Assembly: GCA_963816985.1 (NCBI GenBank)
Contig: CAWFMF010000004.1
Coordinates: 1,426,001 to 1,490,000 of the forward strand
Source: JAIVJM01 sp963816985
GTDB lineage: Bacteria; Acidobacteriota; Blastocatellia; Pyrinomonadales; Pyrinomonadaceae
Length of the DNA stretch: 64,000 nucleotides
Reading direction: 5' to 3'
Below the pieces are notes generated by a model. The model saw only the letters and a program-made list of their open reading frames with translations. It was not told the origin of the DNA and searched no databases. The position numbers and the translations under genes are program-made. Within the stretch, counting starts at the first letter, position 1; each line of letters opens with the position of its first letter. Below, piece by piece: positions 1-9,009 of this stretch.

Positions 1-746
1 TGCGCCAGTCGCGGGTCGTTGAGCGTGGCGCGGTTCAGCATGTTGATGGTCGTCGTGTAGTCCTTGCGGTCGAAGGCGAGGCGGCCCAGATAGAAGAGCG
101 CGCCCGTGTTCTTCGGGTCGGCCTTGACGGCGGCGTTGAAGGAACGCTCGGCGTCCGCGAGCTTCTTCGTGTTGTACTCGGCGAGGCCGCGCGAGTAGAG
201 CAGTCGCGCGTCCGGCGCAGCGCCCGTGCGCGAAGTCGCCTTGACGAGCAGCGGGAGCGCCTGCTCGTACTGCTCCGTCCTCATGTAGGCTTCACTCAGG
301 GCGTCGGCGGTCGGCACGTCCTCCTCGCCCGCCGCGCGCTGGAGGTCGAGAGCGCGCTGCAAGTCGGCGGCGGCCTCGGCGAACTGCTTCAACTCAATCT
401 CGGCGAAGCCCGCGATCTTCCACGCCTCGGAGTTCTTCGCGTCGGCGGCGGCGATCTGCTTCGCCTCGCGCAACGCCGCCTCGTACTGCTTCTGCTGGAA
501 GAGCGAGAAGGCGTGGGCCGTCGTCCCCTGCGCGCCGGAAGCCTGCGGGGCGGCAGCAGTAGGGCGCGGCGCGGGAGTGCCGCCGGCGTCGTCGCGGCTC
601 ACGGCTGGCGAGGGCGCGGGCTGCGAAGGGTTGACGCGGCGCGGGCGCGTCGCCCCCGATTGCGCGAACGTCGAAGAAGCAGCGGCAGCCCCGCCGACGA
701 AGAGCGCGAGCGCGATGATGTTCAAGCCGAGTTTTATTTTCATCAT
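1..746 (-). CDS. TPR-repeat exported protein (3' part off the window edge)
   Basis: An open frame runs leftward from ATG codons at 746/743 to the window edge without a stop, so the C-terminus is missing. The N-terminus (MMKIKLGLNIIALALFVGG, then a small-residue stretch ending ATFAQ-like) is a Sec signal peptide. It is followed by a Pro/Ala-rich linker of about 45 residues and then helical repeats with TPR character, for example FSLFQQKQYEAALREAKQIA and a later unit ending YNTKKLADAERSFNAAVKAD-P. TPR proteins of this kind are periplasmic scaffolds; the partner is unknown. It is divergent from blaI, and about 200 bp separate it from the BlaI-type operator. The TPR call is by repeat pattern; the exact number of repeats was not computed. 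Confidence 0.8.
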   Translation of the reverse strand, partial: MMKIKLGLNIIALALFVGGAAAASSTFAQSGATRPRRVNPSQPAPSPAVSRDDAGGTPAPRPTAAAPQASGAQGTTAHAFSLFQQKQYEAALREAKQIAAADAKNSEAWKIAGFAEIELKQFAEAAADLQRALDLQRAAGEEDVPTADALSEAYMRTEQYEQALPLLVKATSRTGAAPDARLLYSRGLAEYNTKKLADAERSFNAAVKADPKNTGALFYLGRLAFDRKDYTTTINMLNRATLNDPRLA

Positions 747-949
747 GGGTTAGAAGTTTTTCACAGCCCGGCAGGTCATTTCAACCCTGCGCGGCGCGGG
801 TCGCGGGCGAGAGAGTCTGGCGACAACCTTCGGATGCCCGAACGGGCTGGCCGGTTCGCTCTTTACGGACAGCCCAAAAAGGCTTCGCCGTTTGGCATCG
901 CTCACAGAAAAAGACCCGCTGTTCGGAGTGTCCGGGGACGAGAATCTTC

Positions 950-993
950 ATTGACGAAAGTTTTCGTTGACATTGACGAAAACTTTCGTCAAT
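950..993. promoter_or_regulatory. Palindromic operator and promoter of blaI
   Basis: Two perfect 17-bp inverted arms (950-966 ATTGACGAAAGTTTTCG and 977-993, its reverse complement) flank a 10-bp spacer. The spacer starts with TTGACA (967-972), and AATAAT lies 18 bp further on (991-996), so a sigma-70-type promoter sits inside the dyad. BlaI/MecI repressors bind such dyads as dimers and block the promoter. Transcription would start near 1003, which favours the ATG at 1022 over the one at 995 as the blaI start. That this dyad is the BlaI site is inferred from position. Confidence 0.7.
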
Positions 994-1021
994 AATGACC
1001 CGCCTTGGACGTGAGACGATA

Positions 1022-1429
1022 ATGCGCAAAGCGAAAAGCCAACAAAATCTGCCGCGACCGACCGACACCGAGCTGTCCATCCTCCGCGTGCTCTGGCAGC
1101 ACGGCCCCGGAAGTGTGCGCGAAACGCTCAAGCGTTTCAACGAGAAGCAGGGGGCGGAAGCCGGTTACACGACCATTCTTAAGATGCTGCAAATCATGAC
1201 CGACAAGGGGTTGGTCGAGCGGGACGATTCGCAGCGCCCGCAGGTTTACCGCGCCCGCCTCGCGCAGGAGCAGACGCAGCGGCAGCTTTTGGACGACTTG
1301 CTCGACAGGGCTTTCGGCGGCTCGGCGAAGGATTTGGTGATGCAGGCGCTGGCTTCGAAAGAGGCTTCGGAGGAGGAGTTGGCGCAGGTCGAAAGGCTGC
1401 TGGACAGACTCGAAGGGGGCGGCAAGTGA
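1022..1429 (+). CDS. blaI: BlaI/MecI/CopY-family repressor
   Basis: 135 aa from ATG 1022. Residues about 10-75 form the winged helix typical of the family (PTDTELSILRVLWQHGPGSV, then GYTTILKMLQIMTDKGLVER), followed by a C-terminal dimerisation helix region ending EELAQVERLLDRLEGGGK. The length matches the family. In known systems the repressor is inactivated by proteolysis when the membrane sensor BlaR1 is acylated by a beta-lactam. The stop overlaps the start of the downstream blaR1-like gene by 4 bp, so the pair is translationally coupled. A perfect 17-bp dyad lies just upstream and is the likely autoregulatory operator. An upstream in-frame ATG at 995 lies inside the promoter and is less likely. 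Confidence 0.9.
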   Translation: MRKAKSQQNLPRPTDTELSILRVLWQHGPGSVRETLKRFNEKQGAEAGYTTILKMLQIMTDKGLVERDDSQRPQVYRARLAQEQTQRQLLDDLLDRAFGGSAKDLVMQALASKEASEEELAQVERLLDRLEGGGK

Positions 1430-3505
1430 GGTTGCTTGAAGTCATGTTCACGTCTCCGACGGCGCGCTCGCTGGGCTGGGCCTTGCTGCACTCTTTGTGG
1501 CAGGGCGCTCTGGTCGGGCTCCTGCTCGCGGGCGTCATGTCGCTTCTGCGCGGGCGGGCCGCGAGCGTCCGCTACGCCGCCGCGTGCGCCGCGTTGGTGT
1601 TGATGCTCGTCTTGCCGGCGGCGACATTTTTGCGGCAGAGCGGCCCGGCGCGGGGCGCGGAAGTTGACGAGATGTCTCTGCGGACGCCGCCGCAGTCGGA
1701 CGCGAACTCGGTATCAGAGCGGACGGGCCGGACGGGTGGACGACCGGAGGAAGTGTCCGTCGGGTGCGGAGCAGCCGGTTCGGCAGCGGATGTTGAAGGC
1801 TCGTTTGGCTCCCCTCCTGCCGTGGCTGGTCTTGGCGTGGCTGCTCGGCGTGAGCGGTTTGACGGTGCGGGTGCTCGGCGGTCTGTTGTACGCGCGCCGC
1901 CTGATGCGTCTTGAGAATCATCCGAGCGAAAGTCACTGGCGGGAGAGGCTTGAGTATCTCTCGGAGCGTCTGCGTTTGAAGCAGACGGTGCGGCTGCTGG
2001 AATCGCAAATGGTGCGAGTGCCGACGACGGTCGGTTGGCTGCGCCCGGTCATACTTCTTCCGGCGAGCGCGTTTACCGGGCTCACGCCGCAGCAGTTGGA
2101 GTCGGTGCTGGCGCACGAGCTGGCGCACATCCGTCGGCACGACTATCTCGTCAATCTGTTTCAAGTCTTAGCCGAGACGCTCCTCTTCTATCACCCGGCG
2201 GCGTGGTGGGTTTCGGGGCAGGTGCGAATCGAGCGCGAGCACGCCTGCGACGATTTGGCCGTCTCCGTGTGCGGCGACCCAATCGCTTACGCGCGGGCTC
2301 TGACGACGATGGAGCGGCTGCGCAGGAGCGCGCCGCTACTGGCGGTGGCGGCGGACGGCGGGAAGTTGCACGGGCGCATACGGAGGCTGCTCGAAAATCC
2401 GCAAGGCGTTCGCGGCTCTTCCCCCGCGCTCACGGGGCTTCTGTTGGTCGCCGCGTTCTTCACCTTCCTCGCCTGCGCGCACGGCGTCCTCTCGCAGAAA
2501 CGGCAGCCCTCGGTCGTCGCGGGACAACATGAATCATCCACGCGCGAGTCGGCGGCGGCGGAGTCGTTGGGGAATCAAGCGGTGACTGAAGAGCGTTCCG
2601 CGCAAGTCGTCGAGGCGGCGGCGCTCATCGCCCGCGACGACATTGAAGGCGAAGACGCGGAAGCGCGTCGCGTCGCGTTGGGCGCGCTCGGAGGCCGCGC
2701 GGGTGCGGTCGTCGTGATGGACCCGCGGACGGGCCGTGTCTACACGGTCGTCAATCAGGAGTGGGCCGTTCGGAGGAGTTGGAAGCCCGGTTCGACGATT
2801 AAGCTGGTGACGGGGGCCGCCGCCGTCGGAGAGAAGACGTTCGAACTGCCGGGACGGGCGCGCGTTTCGGCAAGGGCGAAGGCGCTTGAGTTGACAGAGG
2901 CGCTGGCGCGCTCGGACAACTCCTATTTCCTTCAGCTCGGCGAGAGCGTCGGGGCCGAACGAATCATCAGCTACGCGCGCGAATTCGGACTCGGAGAGCC
3001 GACGGGCATCAACTACGCGGGCGAGAGCGCGGGCAGCATTCCGTTAACTTCCGTCGGGAGCGACGCCTCGCGCCTCGGCGCATACGGCGAAGGCATTGAA
3101 GTGACGCCGATGCAGTTGGCGACGCTCGTCTCGTCCATCGCCAACGGCGGGACGCTCGTCGTGCCGCGCGTGCCGCGTGCGCCGGAGTCGGGCGGAGAGT
3201 TCGCTCCGCAGGTTCGTCGCCGCCTCCGCATTCCGCGTGAGAGTTTTGAACAACTGATGCCCGGCATGATCGCCGCCGTGAAGTACGGGACGGGGCGGGC
3301 CGCGTCCGGCGGGACGCAGAGGGTGGCCGGGAAGACCGGGTCGTTCGTGGACGACAAATCTCCCGTGGGCATCTTCGCCTCATACGCGCCGGCGGACGAC
3401 CCGCGGCTGGTCGTCGTCGTCTTCACGCGGGGTGAGAACGAGAGCGGGCGTGCCGCCGCAGGTGTGGCGGGGGAGATTTACCGCGCGTTCGACCGCCGCA
3501 GGTAG
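1426..3505 (+). CDS. blaR1: BlaR1-like M56 sensor protease with C-terminal PBP transpeptidase domain (frameshifted)
   Basis: The N-terminal part (from 1426, frame 1) has membrane segments such as ALVGLLLAGVMSLL and a segment ending LVLMLVLPAATFL. Sense continues in frame 2 (open from before 1664 to 3505) with another membrane segment and the zinc motif HELAH (2114-2128), then EREHACDD, as in M56 peptidases. The frame change falls between about 1690 and 1790 and needs a single inserted base; it may be a real lesion or an assembly error. After a further membrane segment (residues like LLLVAAFFTFLACAHGVLS) comes a penicillin-binding transpeptidase domain with all three motifs: STIK (2792-2803), SDN (2912-2920) and KTG (3332-3340). 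Classical BlaR1/MecR1 sensors use a class D-like domain; here the sensor resembles FtsI/PBP2. Role: sense beta-lactam or wall precursor and release BlaI. Confidence 0.85.
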
Positions 3506-3540
3506 CCGAAAAAAACAACCATCGTTTCGAGTGGTGACGG

Positions 3541-3565
3541 AGAGCTTCGAAAAGCTCGAAGCTCT
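3541..3565. terminator. 10-bp perfect hairpin after blaR1
   Basis: AGAGCTTCGA (3541-3550) and its exact complement (3556-3565) enclose a 5-nt loop. No T-run follows, so it may be a weak terminator, an mRNA-stability hairpin or an attenuator between blaR1 and the receptor gene. Confidence 0.35.
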
Positions 3566-3589
3566 TCACGTGGAGTGGTGTGTCTAGAA

Positions 3590-6559
3590 ATGAAGACTCG
3601 ATTTCATCGAACGCGGTTTGACGCTCTGCACATCCTGTCTCTCTGCGCGTTGTTGATTTTCTTCGACGCGTCCACGGCGCTCGCCTCTCAAGCCACGGGC
3701 GCGCTCACGGGACGCGTGACGGATCAATTCGGCGCGGTCGTCGTCGCGGCGCAAGTGACGGTCGAGGGCGCGGGCGGAGTTGAGCGTAAAGCTGCTTCCG
3801 ACGGCGAAGGACGTTACGCGGTCTCCGGCCTTCCCCCCGGCGCGTATTCCGTCCGCGTCGAGGCGCGCGGCTTCTCGCCTTTCGAGCAGACGGGAGTCGA
3901 GATTATTGCCGGAAGGAAAAAAGAGTTCGACGCCCAACTCTCGGTCGGGCTTGAGCGGCAGGAAGTGACCGTCGGCGAGAGCGAAGGCTTGAGCGCCGAG
4001 GCGGGACGGAACGCGAGCGCGCTCACGTTGCGCGAGTCCGAGTTGGAAGCCTTGCCGGAAGACCCGGAAGATTTGGCCGCCGCGCTGCAAGCGCTTTCGG
4101 GCGCGCCCGTCGGCCCCAACGGCGGGCAGGTGCTCATTGACGGCTTCCTCAACACGGGCGAGCCGCTGCCCAACAGAAGCTCCATCCGCGAAGTCCGCAT
4201 CAACCAGAACCCCTTCTCGGCGGAGAACGACCGCATCGGCTTCGGCCAGATACAGATCATCACGCAGCCCGGCGCGGAGAAGCTCCGAGGGCTGGCGTAC
4301 TTCAACTTCAACGACGAGAGCCTCAACTCGCGCAACCCGTTCCTCACGCGCCGCCAGCCCTTCCAGCTAAGAAATCCCGGCGGCACTCTCGGCGGGCCGC
4401 TCGTGAAGGGCCGCGCGTCCTTCTTTCTCTCGCTCGACCGGCGCGAGACGGACGGCCTCTCCATCATCAACGCCGTCGTGCTCGACGAAGACCTGAGCGC
4501 CGTCTCCTTCCTCGACACCGTCCGCGTCCCGCGCAGACAGGGAAACGCGAGCGCACGTTTCGACTTCCAGTTGGGCAAGAATCACACGCTCGCGGCGCAC
4601 TACAACTATTACCGCAACCGCGTCGTGAACGCGGCGGTCGGTGGCGTCGTGCTCCCCGAACGCGCCTTCAGCAGCGTGCTGCCGATACACACCATTCAAC
4701 TGACCGAGACCTTCGTCATCAGCCCGCGCGCCGTCAACGAGTTTCGCTTCCAGTACATCGGCGAGGACGAGGTTTACGAACCCGCGAGCGACCGTCCCGC
4801 CGTCCACGTCGTCGGCGCGTTCGCGGGCGGCGGCTCGACGGCGGGGCGGGCCAGCAACCCCGAAGGCCGTCTGACGGTGCAGGACTCCGTTCTCTGGACG
4901 GCGGGCGCGCACACCTTGCGGGCAGGCGCGCGTCTGCGCCGGACGACGATTGAGGACATCTCGCCGGACGACTTCAACGGCTCGTACACCTTCGCGGGCG
5001 GCCTCGCGCCGCAACTCGACGCGGGCGGCGACCCCTTGCGCGACGAGGGCGGGCAGATAATTTTCGTGCCCGTCACGAGCATCGAGCGTTACCGGCGCAC
5101 GCTCCTTTTTCAGCGACGCGGACTCACGCCCTCGGAGATTCGCGCGCGCGGCGGCGGGGCGACGCAGTTTATCCTCGGCGGCGGGAATCCTTTGGCCACC
5201 GCCACGCAGATAGATTTCGGCGCGTACTTTCAGGACGACTGGCGCGTGCGCGAGAACGTCACCTTGAGCCTCGGCCTGCGTTACGAGTTCCAGACCAACA
5301 TCAGGAAGAATTTGAATCTCGCGCCGCGCCTCGCCGTCGCGTGGTCGCCGGACTTCAAGGGCGGCGCGAAGGCGGGCCAGCCGCGCACGGTCGTCCGCGC
5401 CGGGTTCGGCGTCTTCTTCGACCGCTTCAACGAAAATCAGGTTTTGATTGTTAACAAGTACGCCGCCCCGGACTTCTTCCGCTTCATCTCTTCGGACGCG
5501 AGCGTGCTCGACTCTTTCCCCGTGCCGCCCTCGGTCGAAACGCTCTCAGGAACTTCCAACGCGTCGCGCACCGTCTTCCGCGCCGCCGAAGACCTCCGCG
5601 AGCCGTACATGATGCAGGCGGCGCTCGCCTTCGAGCGGCAGTTGCCGCGCAACACGACCTTCACCGCGACCTACCTCGCGGCGCGCACGCTCCACGCCCT
5701 GCGCGCGCGCAACGTCAACGCGCCTTCGGTGACGAGAGATTCGTCCGGCGCGGTCGTCATCGGCGCGAGACCTTTGGGCGAGACCGGCAACGTCTATCAG
5801 TACGAGTCGAGCGGGATGCTCAACCAGCGCCAGTTGATTCTGACGGTCAACAGCCGCCTCGACCGGCGGGCGTCCGTGTACGTCAACTACAACTTGAACC
5901 GCGCGCGGGGCGACACGGAAAGCGTGGGGAGTTTTCCGGCGGACGGCAGCGATTTGAGGGCCGAGTACGGGCGCTCGTCCTTCGACGTGCGACACACCTT
6001 CTCTCTGGGCGGGACGTTCGTCGTGCCTCTCGGCCTGCGTTTGAGTCCGCTCGTCTTCGCCTCTGCGGGGCGACCGTTCAACATCACGACGGGCGTTGAC
6101 TCGAACGGCGACTCGCTCTTCACCGACCGCCCCGCCTTCGCCGGGGACTTAACGAAGCCGGGCGTCCGCGTCACGCCGTTCGGCGCGTTCGACATCACGC
6201 CTCCGGCGGGAGAGCAAATCATCCCGCGCAACTACGGCACGGGGCCGGGCTACTTCGTCTTCAATCTGAACGTCACTCGCACTTTCGTCGTCGGGCGCGC
6301 GGCGTCCGCCGGACAAACACAAGGGGCGAACGACAGGCGCGGAGGAGGAGGCGGTGGTGAAGGTCGTTACCGCTTCACGCTCGGCGTGCGCATCCTGAAC
6401 CTCTTCAACCGCGTCAACCTCGCCGTCCCCGTGGGCAACCTCGGCTCGCCGCTCTTCGGTCAGTCAACCGCGACCGCCGGAGGGTTCGGCTCAATCAGCG
6501 GCGCACATCTGGAGGCGGGCAACCGCCGCGTTGACGCGTCGCTGCGCTTCGAGTTCTAA
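3590..6559 (+). CDS. TonB-dependent receptor, carboxypeptidase-regulatory-like N-terminus
   Basis: 989 aa from ATG 3590, preceded by GGAG at 3572-3575; GTG codons at 3575/3578 are alternative starts. A signal peptide (ILSLCALLIFFDASTALAS) is followed by a carboxypeptidase-regulatory-like beta-sandwich at about residues 35-120 (TGALTGRVTDQFGAVVVAAQ, GLPPGAYSVRVEARGF). A plug region (VLIDGFLNTGEPLPNRSSIR) and a long outer-membrane barrel end in FEF, the usual terminal aromatic. This architecture is the Oar/SusC-like type expanded in Acidobacteria. It lies between blaR1 and a beta-lactamase-like gene with 34 bp to the latter, so it may belong to the same response unit. The substrate is unknown. 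Confidence 0.88.
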   Translation: MKTRFHRTRFDALHILSLCALLIFFDASTALASQATGALTGRVTDQFGAVVVAAQVTVEGAGGVERKAASDGEGRYAVSGLPPGAYSVRVEARGFSPFEQTGVEIIAGRKKEFDAQLSVGLERQEVTVGESEGLSAEAGRNASALTLRESELEALPEDPEDLAAALQALSGAPVGPNGGQVLIDGFLNTGEPLPNRSSIREVRINQNPFSAENDRIGFGQIQIITQPGAEKLRGLAYFNFNDESLNSRNPFLTRRQPFQLRNPGGTLGGPLVKGRASFFLSLDRRETDGLSIINAVVLDEDLSAVSFLDTVRVPRRQGNASARFDFQLGKNHTLAAHYNYYRNRVVNAAVGGVVLPERAFSSVLPIHTIQLTETFVISPRAVNEFRFQYIGEDEVYEPASDRPAVHVVGAFAGGGSTAGRASNPEGRLTVQDSVLWTAGAHTLRAGARLRRTTIEDISPDDFNGSYTFAGGLAPQLDAGGDPLRDEGGQIIFVPVTSIERYRRTLLFQRRGLTPSEIRARGGGATQFILGGGNPLATATQIDFGAYFQDDWRVRENVTLSLGLRYEFQTNIRKNLNLAPRLAVAWSPDFKGGAKAGQPRTVVRAGFGVFFDRFNENQVLIVNKYAAPDFFRFISSDASVLDSFPVPPSVETLSGTSNASRTVFRAAEDLREPYMMQAALAFERQLPRNTTFTATYLAARTLHALRARNVNAPSVTRDSSGAVVIGARPLGETGNVYQYESSGMLNQRQLILTVNSRLDRRASVYVNYNLNRARGDTESVGSFPADGSDLRAEYGRSSFDVRHTFSLGGTFVVPLGLRLSPLVFASAGRPFNITTGVDSNGDSLFTDRPAFAGDLTKPGVRVTPFGAFDITPPAGEQIIPRNYGTGPGYFVFNLNVTRTFVVGRAASAGQTQGANDRRGGGGGGEGRYRFTLGVRILNLFNRVNLAVPVGNLGSPLFGQSTATAGGFGSISGAHLEAGNRRVDASLRFEF

Positions 6560-6593
6560 GACAATCCAAACACAACTTCTTGAGGTGATTACA

Positions 6594-7580
6594 ATGAACA
6601 TCTTTCCATCGCTGAAGAGGGCTTCGGCCATTCTGGTCGGGGCCGCCGTGCTGGTCGGAGTCTGCCTTCCCGCGTGCAGCTACGGCGGGAGCGCGAACGC
6701 AGTCAGTCCCACCGCGCCGCCCGCCGCGAGCGCAGCCCAACCGCTGCGTGCGCCGGAAGTCGTGGACGCGGAACTCGCCGAGCGTTTCAAGACGCTCTGC
6801 GAGCGGGCGGGCGGCGAGGTCGGCGTGGCCGTCATTCACGTCGAGAGTGGGAGGAGCGTGGAGTTCAAGGGGACGAACGCCCTGCCCCTCTTCAGCGTCT
6901 TTAAGCTGCCGCTCGCCGTCGCCGTGCTGAAGGACGTGGAGGGCGGTCGGTTGCAGCTTGACCAAAAGATACGAGTCACGCCGCAAGACGTTGCGCCGGG
7001 CTCGAAGATGAACACGGAACTCTGGGGCAAGCCTGTCGAGAAAACAATCGCCGAGCTGATAGGGCTTTCGGTCTCGCAGAGCGACAACACTTCGAGCGAC
7101 AAGCTGCTCGAACTCGTCGGCGGCCCTTTGGTTGTGACCGAGCGGATGCGCGCGCTCGGCCTCAAGAACATAGACATCCGCGCGTCGGTCAGGGAGTTCG
7201 CGGGCGGGCGCAAAGAACACCCCAACATGGGCACGGCCTCAGACCTCGCGCAACTGCTCGCGCGTTTGCAGAAAGGTGAGGTGCTTGCCGCGTCGCAGGC
7301 GGCGGTGCTGCTCGGCGCGATGGGACGCGCGACGACGGGAATGAAGCGTTTGCGCGGAGACCTCCCCGCGGGCACGCTGGTCGCCGACAAGACCGGGACG
7401 GGCGGCGACGGGAAGGTGACGAACGACGTGGGGCTCATCACGCTCCCCGGCGGGCGGGGCCGACTGGCGATGGCCGTCCTCGTCAGCGGGTCGAAGCTCT
7501 CCGTCGAAGAGCAGGAGAAGCTCATCGCCGAGCTGGCGCGCGCGGCCTACGACGCGCACGTCGCCGGGCAGGCCAACTGA
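6594..7580 (+). CDS. Class A beta-lactamase-like serine hydrolase, probable lipoprotein
   Basis: 328 aa from ATG 6594 with a strong ribosome site GAGGTG (6580-6585). The signal segment ends LVGVCLPAC, so a lipobox cysteine is plausible. Catalytic motifs are in order: SVFK (6894-6905, the SxxK serine), SDN (7080-7088) and KTG (7389-7397). The deacylating ExxLN motif of the omega loop is not clearly recognisable; the nearest candidate is the Glu in SVREFAGG. Activity could therefore be slow or PBP-like. Position downstream of blaI-blaR1 and only 34 bp from the receptor gene suggests co-expression in response to beta-lactams. Family assignment is secure; real hydrolytic activity is inferred. Confidence 0.87.
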   Translation: MNIFPSLKRASAILVGAAVLVGVCLPACSYGGSANAVSPTAPPAASAAQPLRAPEVVDAELAERFKTLCERAGGEVGVAVIHVESGRSVEFKGTNALPLFSVFKLPLAVAVLKDVEGGRLQLDQKIRVTPQDVAPGSKMNTELWGKPVEKTIAELIGLSVSQSDNTSSDKLLELVGGPLVVTERMRALGLKNIDIRASVREFAGGRKEHPNMGTASDLAQLLARLQKGEVLAASQAAVLLGAMGRATTGMKRLRGDLPAGTLVADKTGTGGDGKVTNDVGLITLPGGRGRLAMAVLVSGSKLSVEEQEKLIAELARAAYDAHVAGQAN

Positions 7581-7641
7581 CGTCGTCGGAGTTTCAACTC
7601 TAGGAAGGACTGCGCTCGCCTCTACCGCCTCACGTGAAGAA

Positions 7642-7667
7642 GGGCCGCCGAACTCCATCGGCGGCCC
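7642..7667. terminator. GC-rich terminator hairpin
   Basis: A perfect 10-bp stem, GGGCCGCCGA (7642-7651) paired with 7658-7667, has a 6-nt loop and is followed by CTTCGCTTT. It can end the beta-lactamase transcript. On the minus strand it sits exactly where a terminator would follow the eroded receptor end at 7681-7716, as at 15087-15127. Confidence 0.65.
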
Positions 7668-7680
7668 CTTCGCTTTCAAG

Positions 7681-7716
7681 TCGCGCGGCGGGTCCTGGAA
7701 GCTCAGCTCAAACTGC
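7681..7716 (-). pseudogene. Remnant of a TonB-dependent receptor 3' end
   Basis: Read on the minus strand this encodes EQFELSF followed by CAG where the stop would be. About 27 of 32 bases match the receptor remnant at 15131-15160, and both are followed in the same orientation by a hairpin terminator. It is best read as the scar of a deleted receptor gene. The similarity was aligned by eye. Confidence 0.5.
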
Positions 7717-7790
7717 TCCGACCCTTGAGTTCTGAATTAAAAGTTGTAGAGTGTCTTGAAGCAAACTAATCTCAAGGCAACTCGATAAAC

Positions 7791-9009
7791 ATGCTGAAGA
7801 GGGACAGGAAGAGGTGGGTCTCAAGAAGGCTTCTGGTCAGGCTGCTGACCATCCTCGGCGGGCTGTTGGCCGGGTTACTCATCGCGGAAGTGGGCCTGCG
7901 TGTCATCGGCTTCAGGTATCTCAATCTCTACCGGGAAGACCGGGAAGTCGGGTTCACGCTCAGGCCGCGAGCGGAAGGGTGGTGGCAGGGCGAAGGGGAG
8001 ACCTACATTAAGATCAACAGCGACGGGCTGCGCGACCGCGAACACTCGAAGACGAAGCCGCCGGGCACGCTGCGCGTCGCCGTGCTCGGCGACTCGTATG
8101 CCGAGGCGTTGCAGGTGCCGATGGAGGAGACCTTCTGGGCCGTCGTGGAACAGAGGCTACAGGGTTGCGAAGCGTCGGGCGGGCGGAGCGTGGAGGTTAT
8201 CAATTTCGGCGTCTCCGGTTTTTCGACGGCGCGCGAGCTGATAACTTTGCGCCGACGCGTCTGGCAATACTCACCGGATGTCGTCGTCCTCCTCGTCACG
8301 ACCAGTAACGACGTGCGAGACAATTCACGCCTCCTCAGTTGGGAGTATGACGATCTTCCCTTACCATATTTCGTCTACCAAGACGGCGCGCTGGTGTTGG
8401 ACGACTCTCTTTCGAGGAAGCGGAACGAGTCGCTCAAATTTCGTTTGCAGCAATCGTTACTCGGCGGCTCGCTCAACTGGCTCAGGGATCACCTGCGGTT
8501 GATGGGTCTCGTGGACAAGTCGCGCGCGGCCTTTCAGACTCACAGGCAGAAACGAAAACTCACCCAGACCGATGCCGGATACGAACCCGGACTGGACGCC
8601 AAAGTTTATCTCGCGCCGGCAGACCCCGCGTGGGACGAGGCGTGGCGGGTGACGGAAGGGCTGATACTGCTGATGCGCGACGAAGTCGAGGCGCACGGAG
8701 CGAAGTTTCTGGTCGTGACGGGCAGCAACAGCATTCAGGTCTATCCCGACCCGACAGTCCGGCAGCGTTTCATGCGGAGCGTCGGGGCCGACGACTTGTT
8801 CTATCCCAACCGCCGGATTAAAGCTCTGGTCGAGCGCGAGGCGATTGAGGCTCTGACCTTAGCCCCGACTCCTGCAAGAGTACGCCGAACGGAATAGGGT
8901 CTTCCTTCACGGCACGGACGGGTTCGGGCACTGGAACGCGTTAGGACACCGGCTGGTGGGCGACTTAATTGCCGAAAGGCTCTGTGAGACAAACGCAGCG
9001 AGCAGATGA
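7791..9009 (+). CDS. SGNH/GDSL-family hydrolase, membrane-anchored (frameshifted near the 3' end)
   Basis: An N-terminal membrane anchor (LLTILGGLLAGLLIAEVGL) is followed by an SGNH fold: block I VAVLGDSYAEALQVP with the nucleophilic serine, block II around NFGVSGFSTARE, and block III TTSNDVRDNS. The first frame stops at 8897. The missing block V with catalytic Asp/His (DGFGHWNALGHRLVGDLIAE) is read in the next frame, ending at TGA 9007-9009. Removing one base near 8870 (gccccg-a-ctcctg) joins LAP to LLQEYAERN. Such proteins often act as O-acyl esterases or transferases on extracellular glycans, which fits the downstream polysaccharide genes. Whether the frameshift is biological or technical cannot be told here. 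Confidence 0.8.

Noticed and set aside
995..1021. Upstream ATG at 995 as blaI start
   Set aside because: It lies at the -10 box of the promoter in the dyad, upstream of the expected transcription start.
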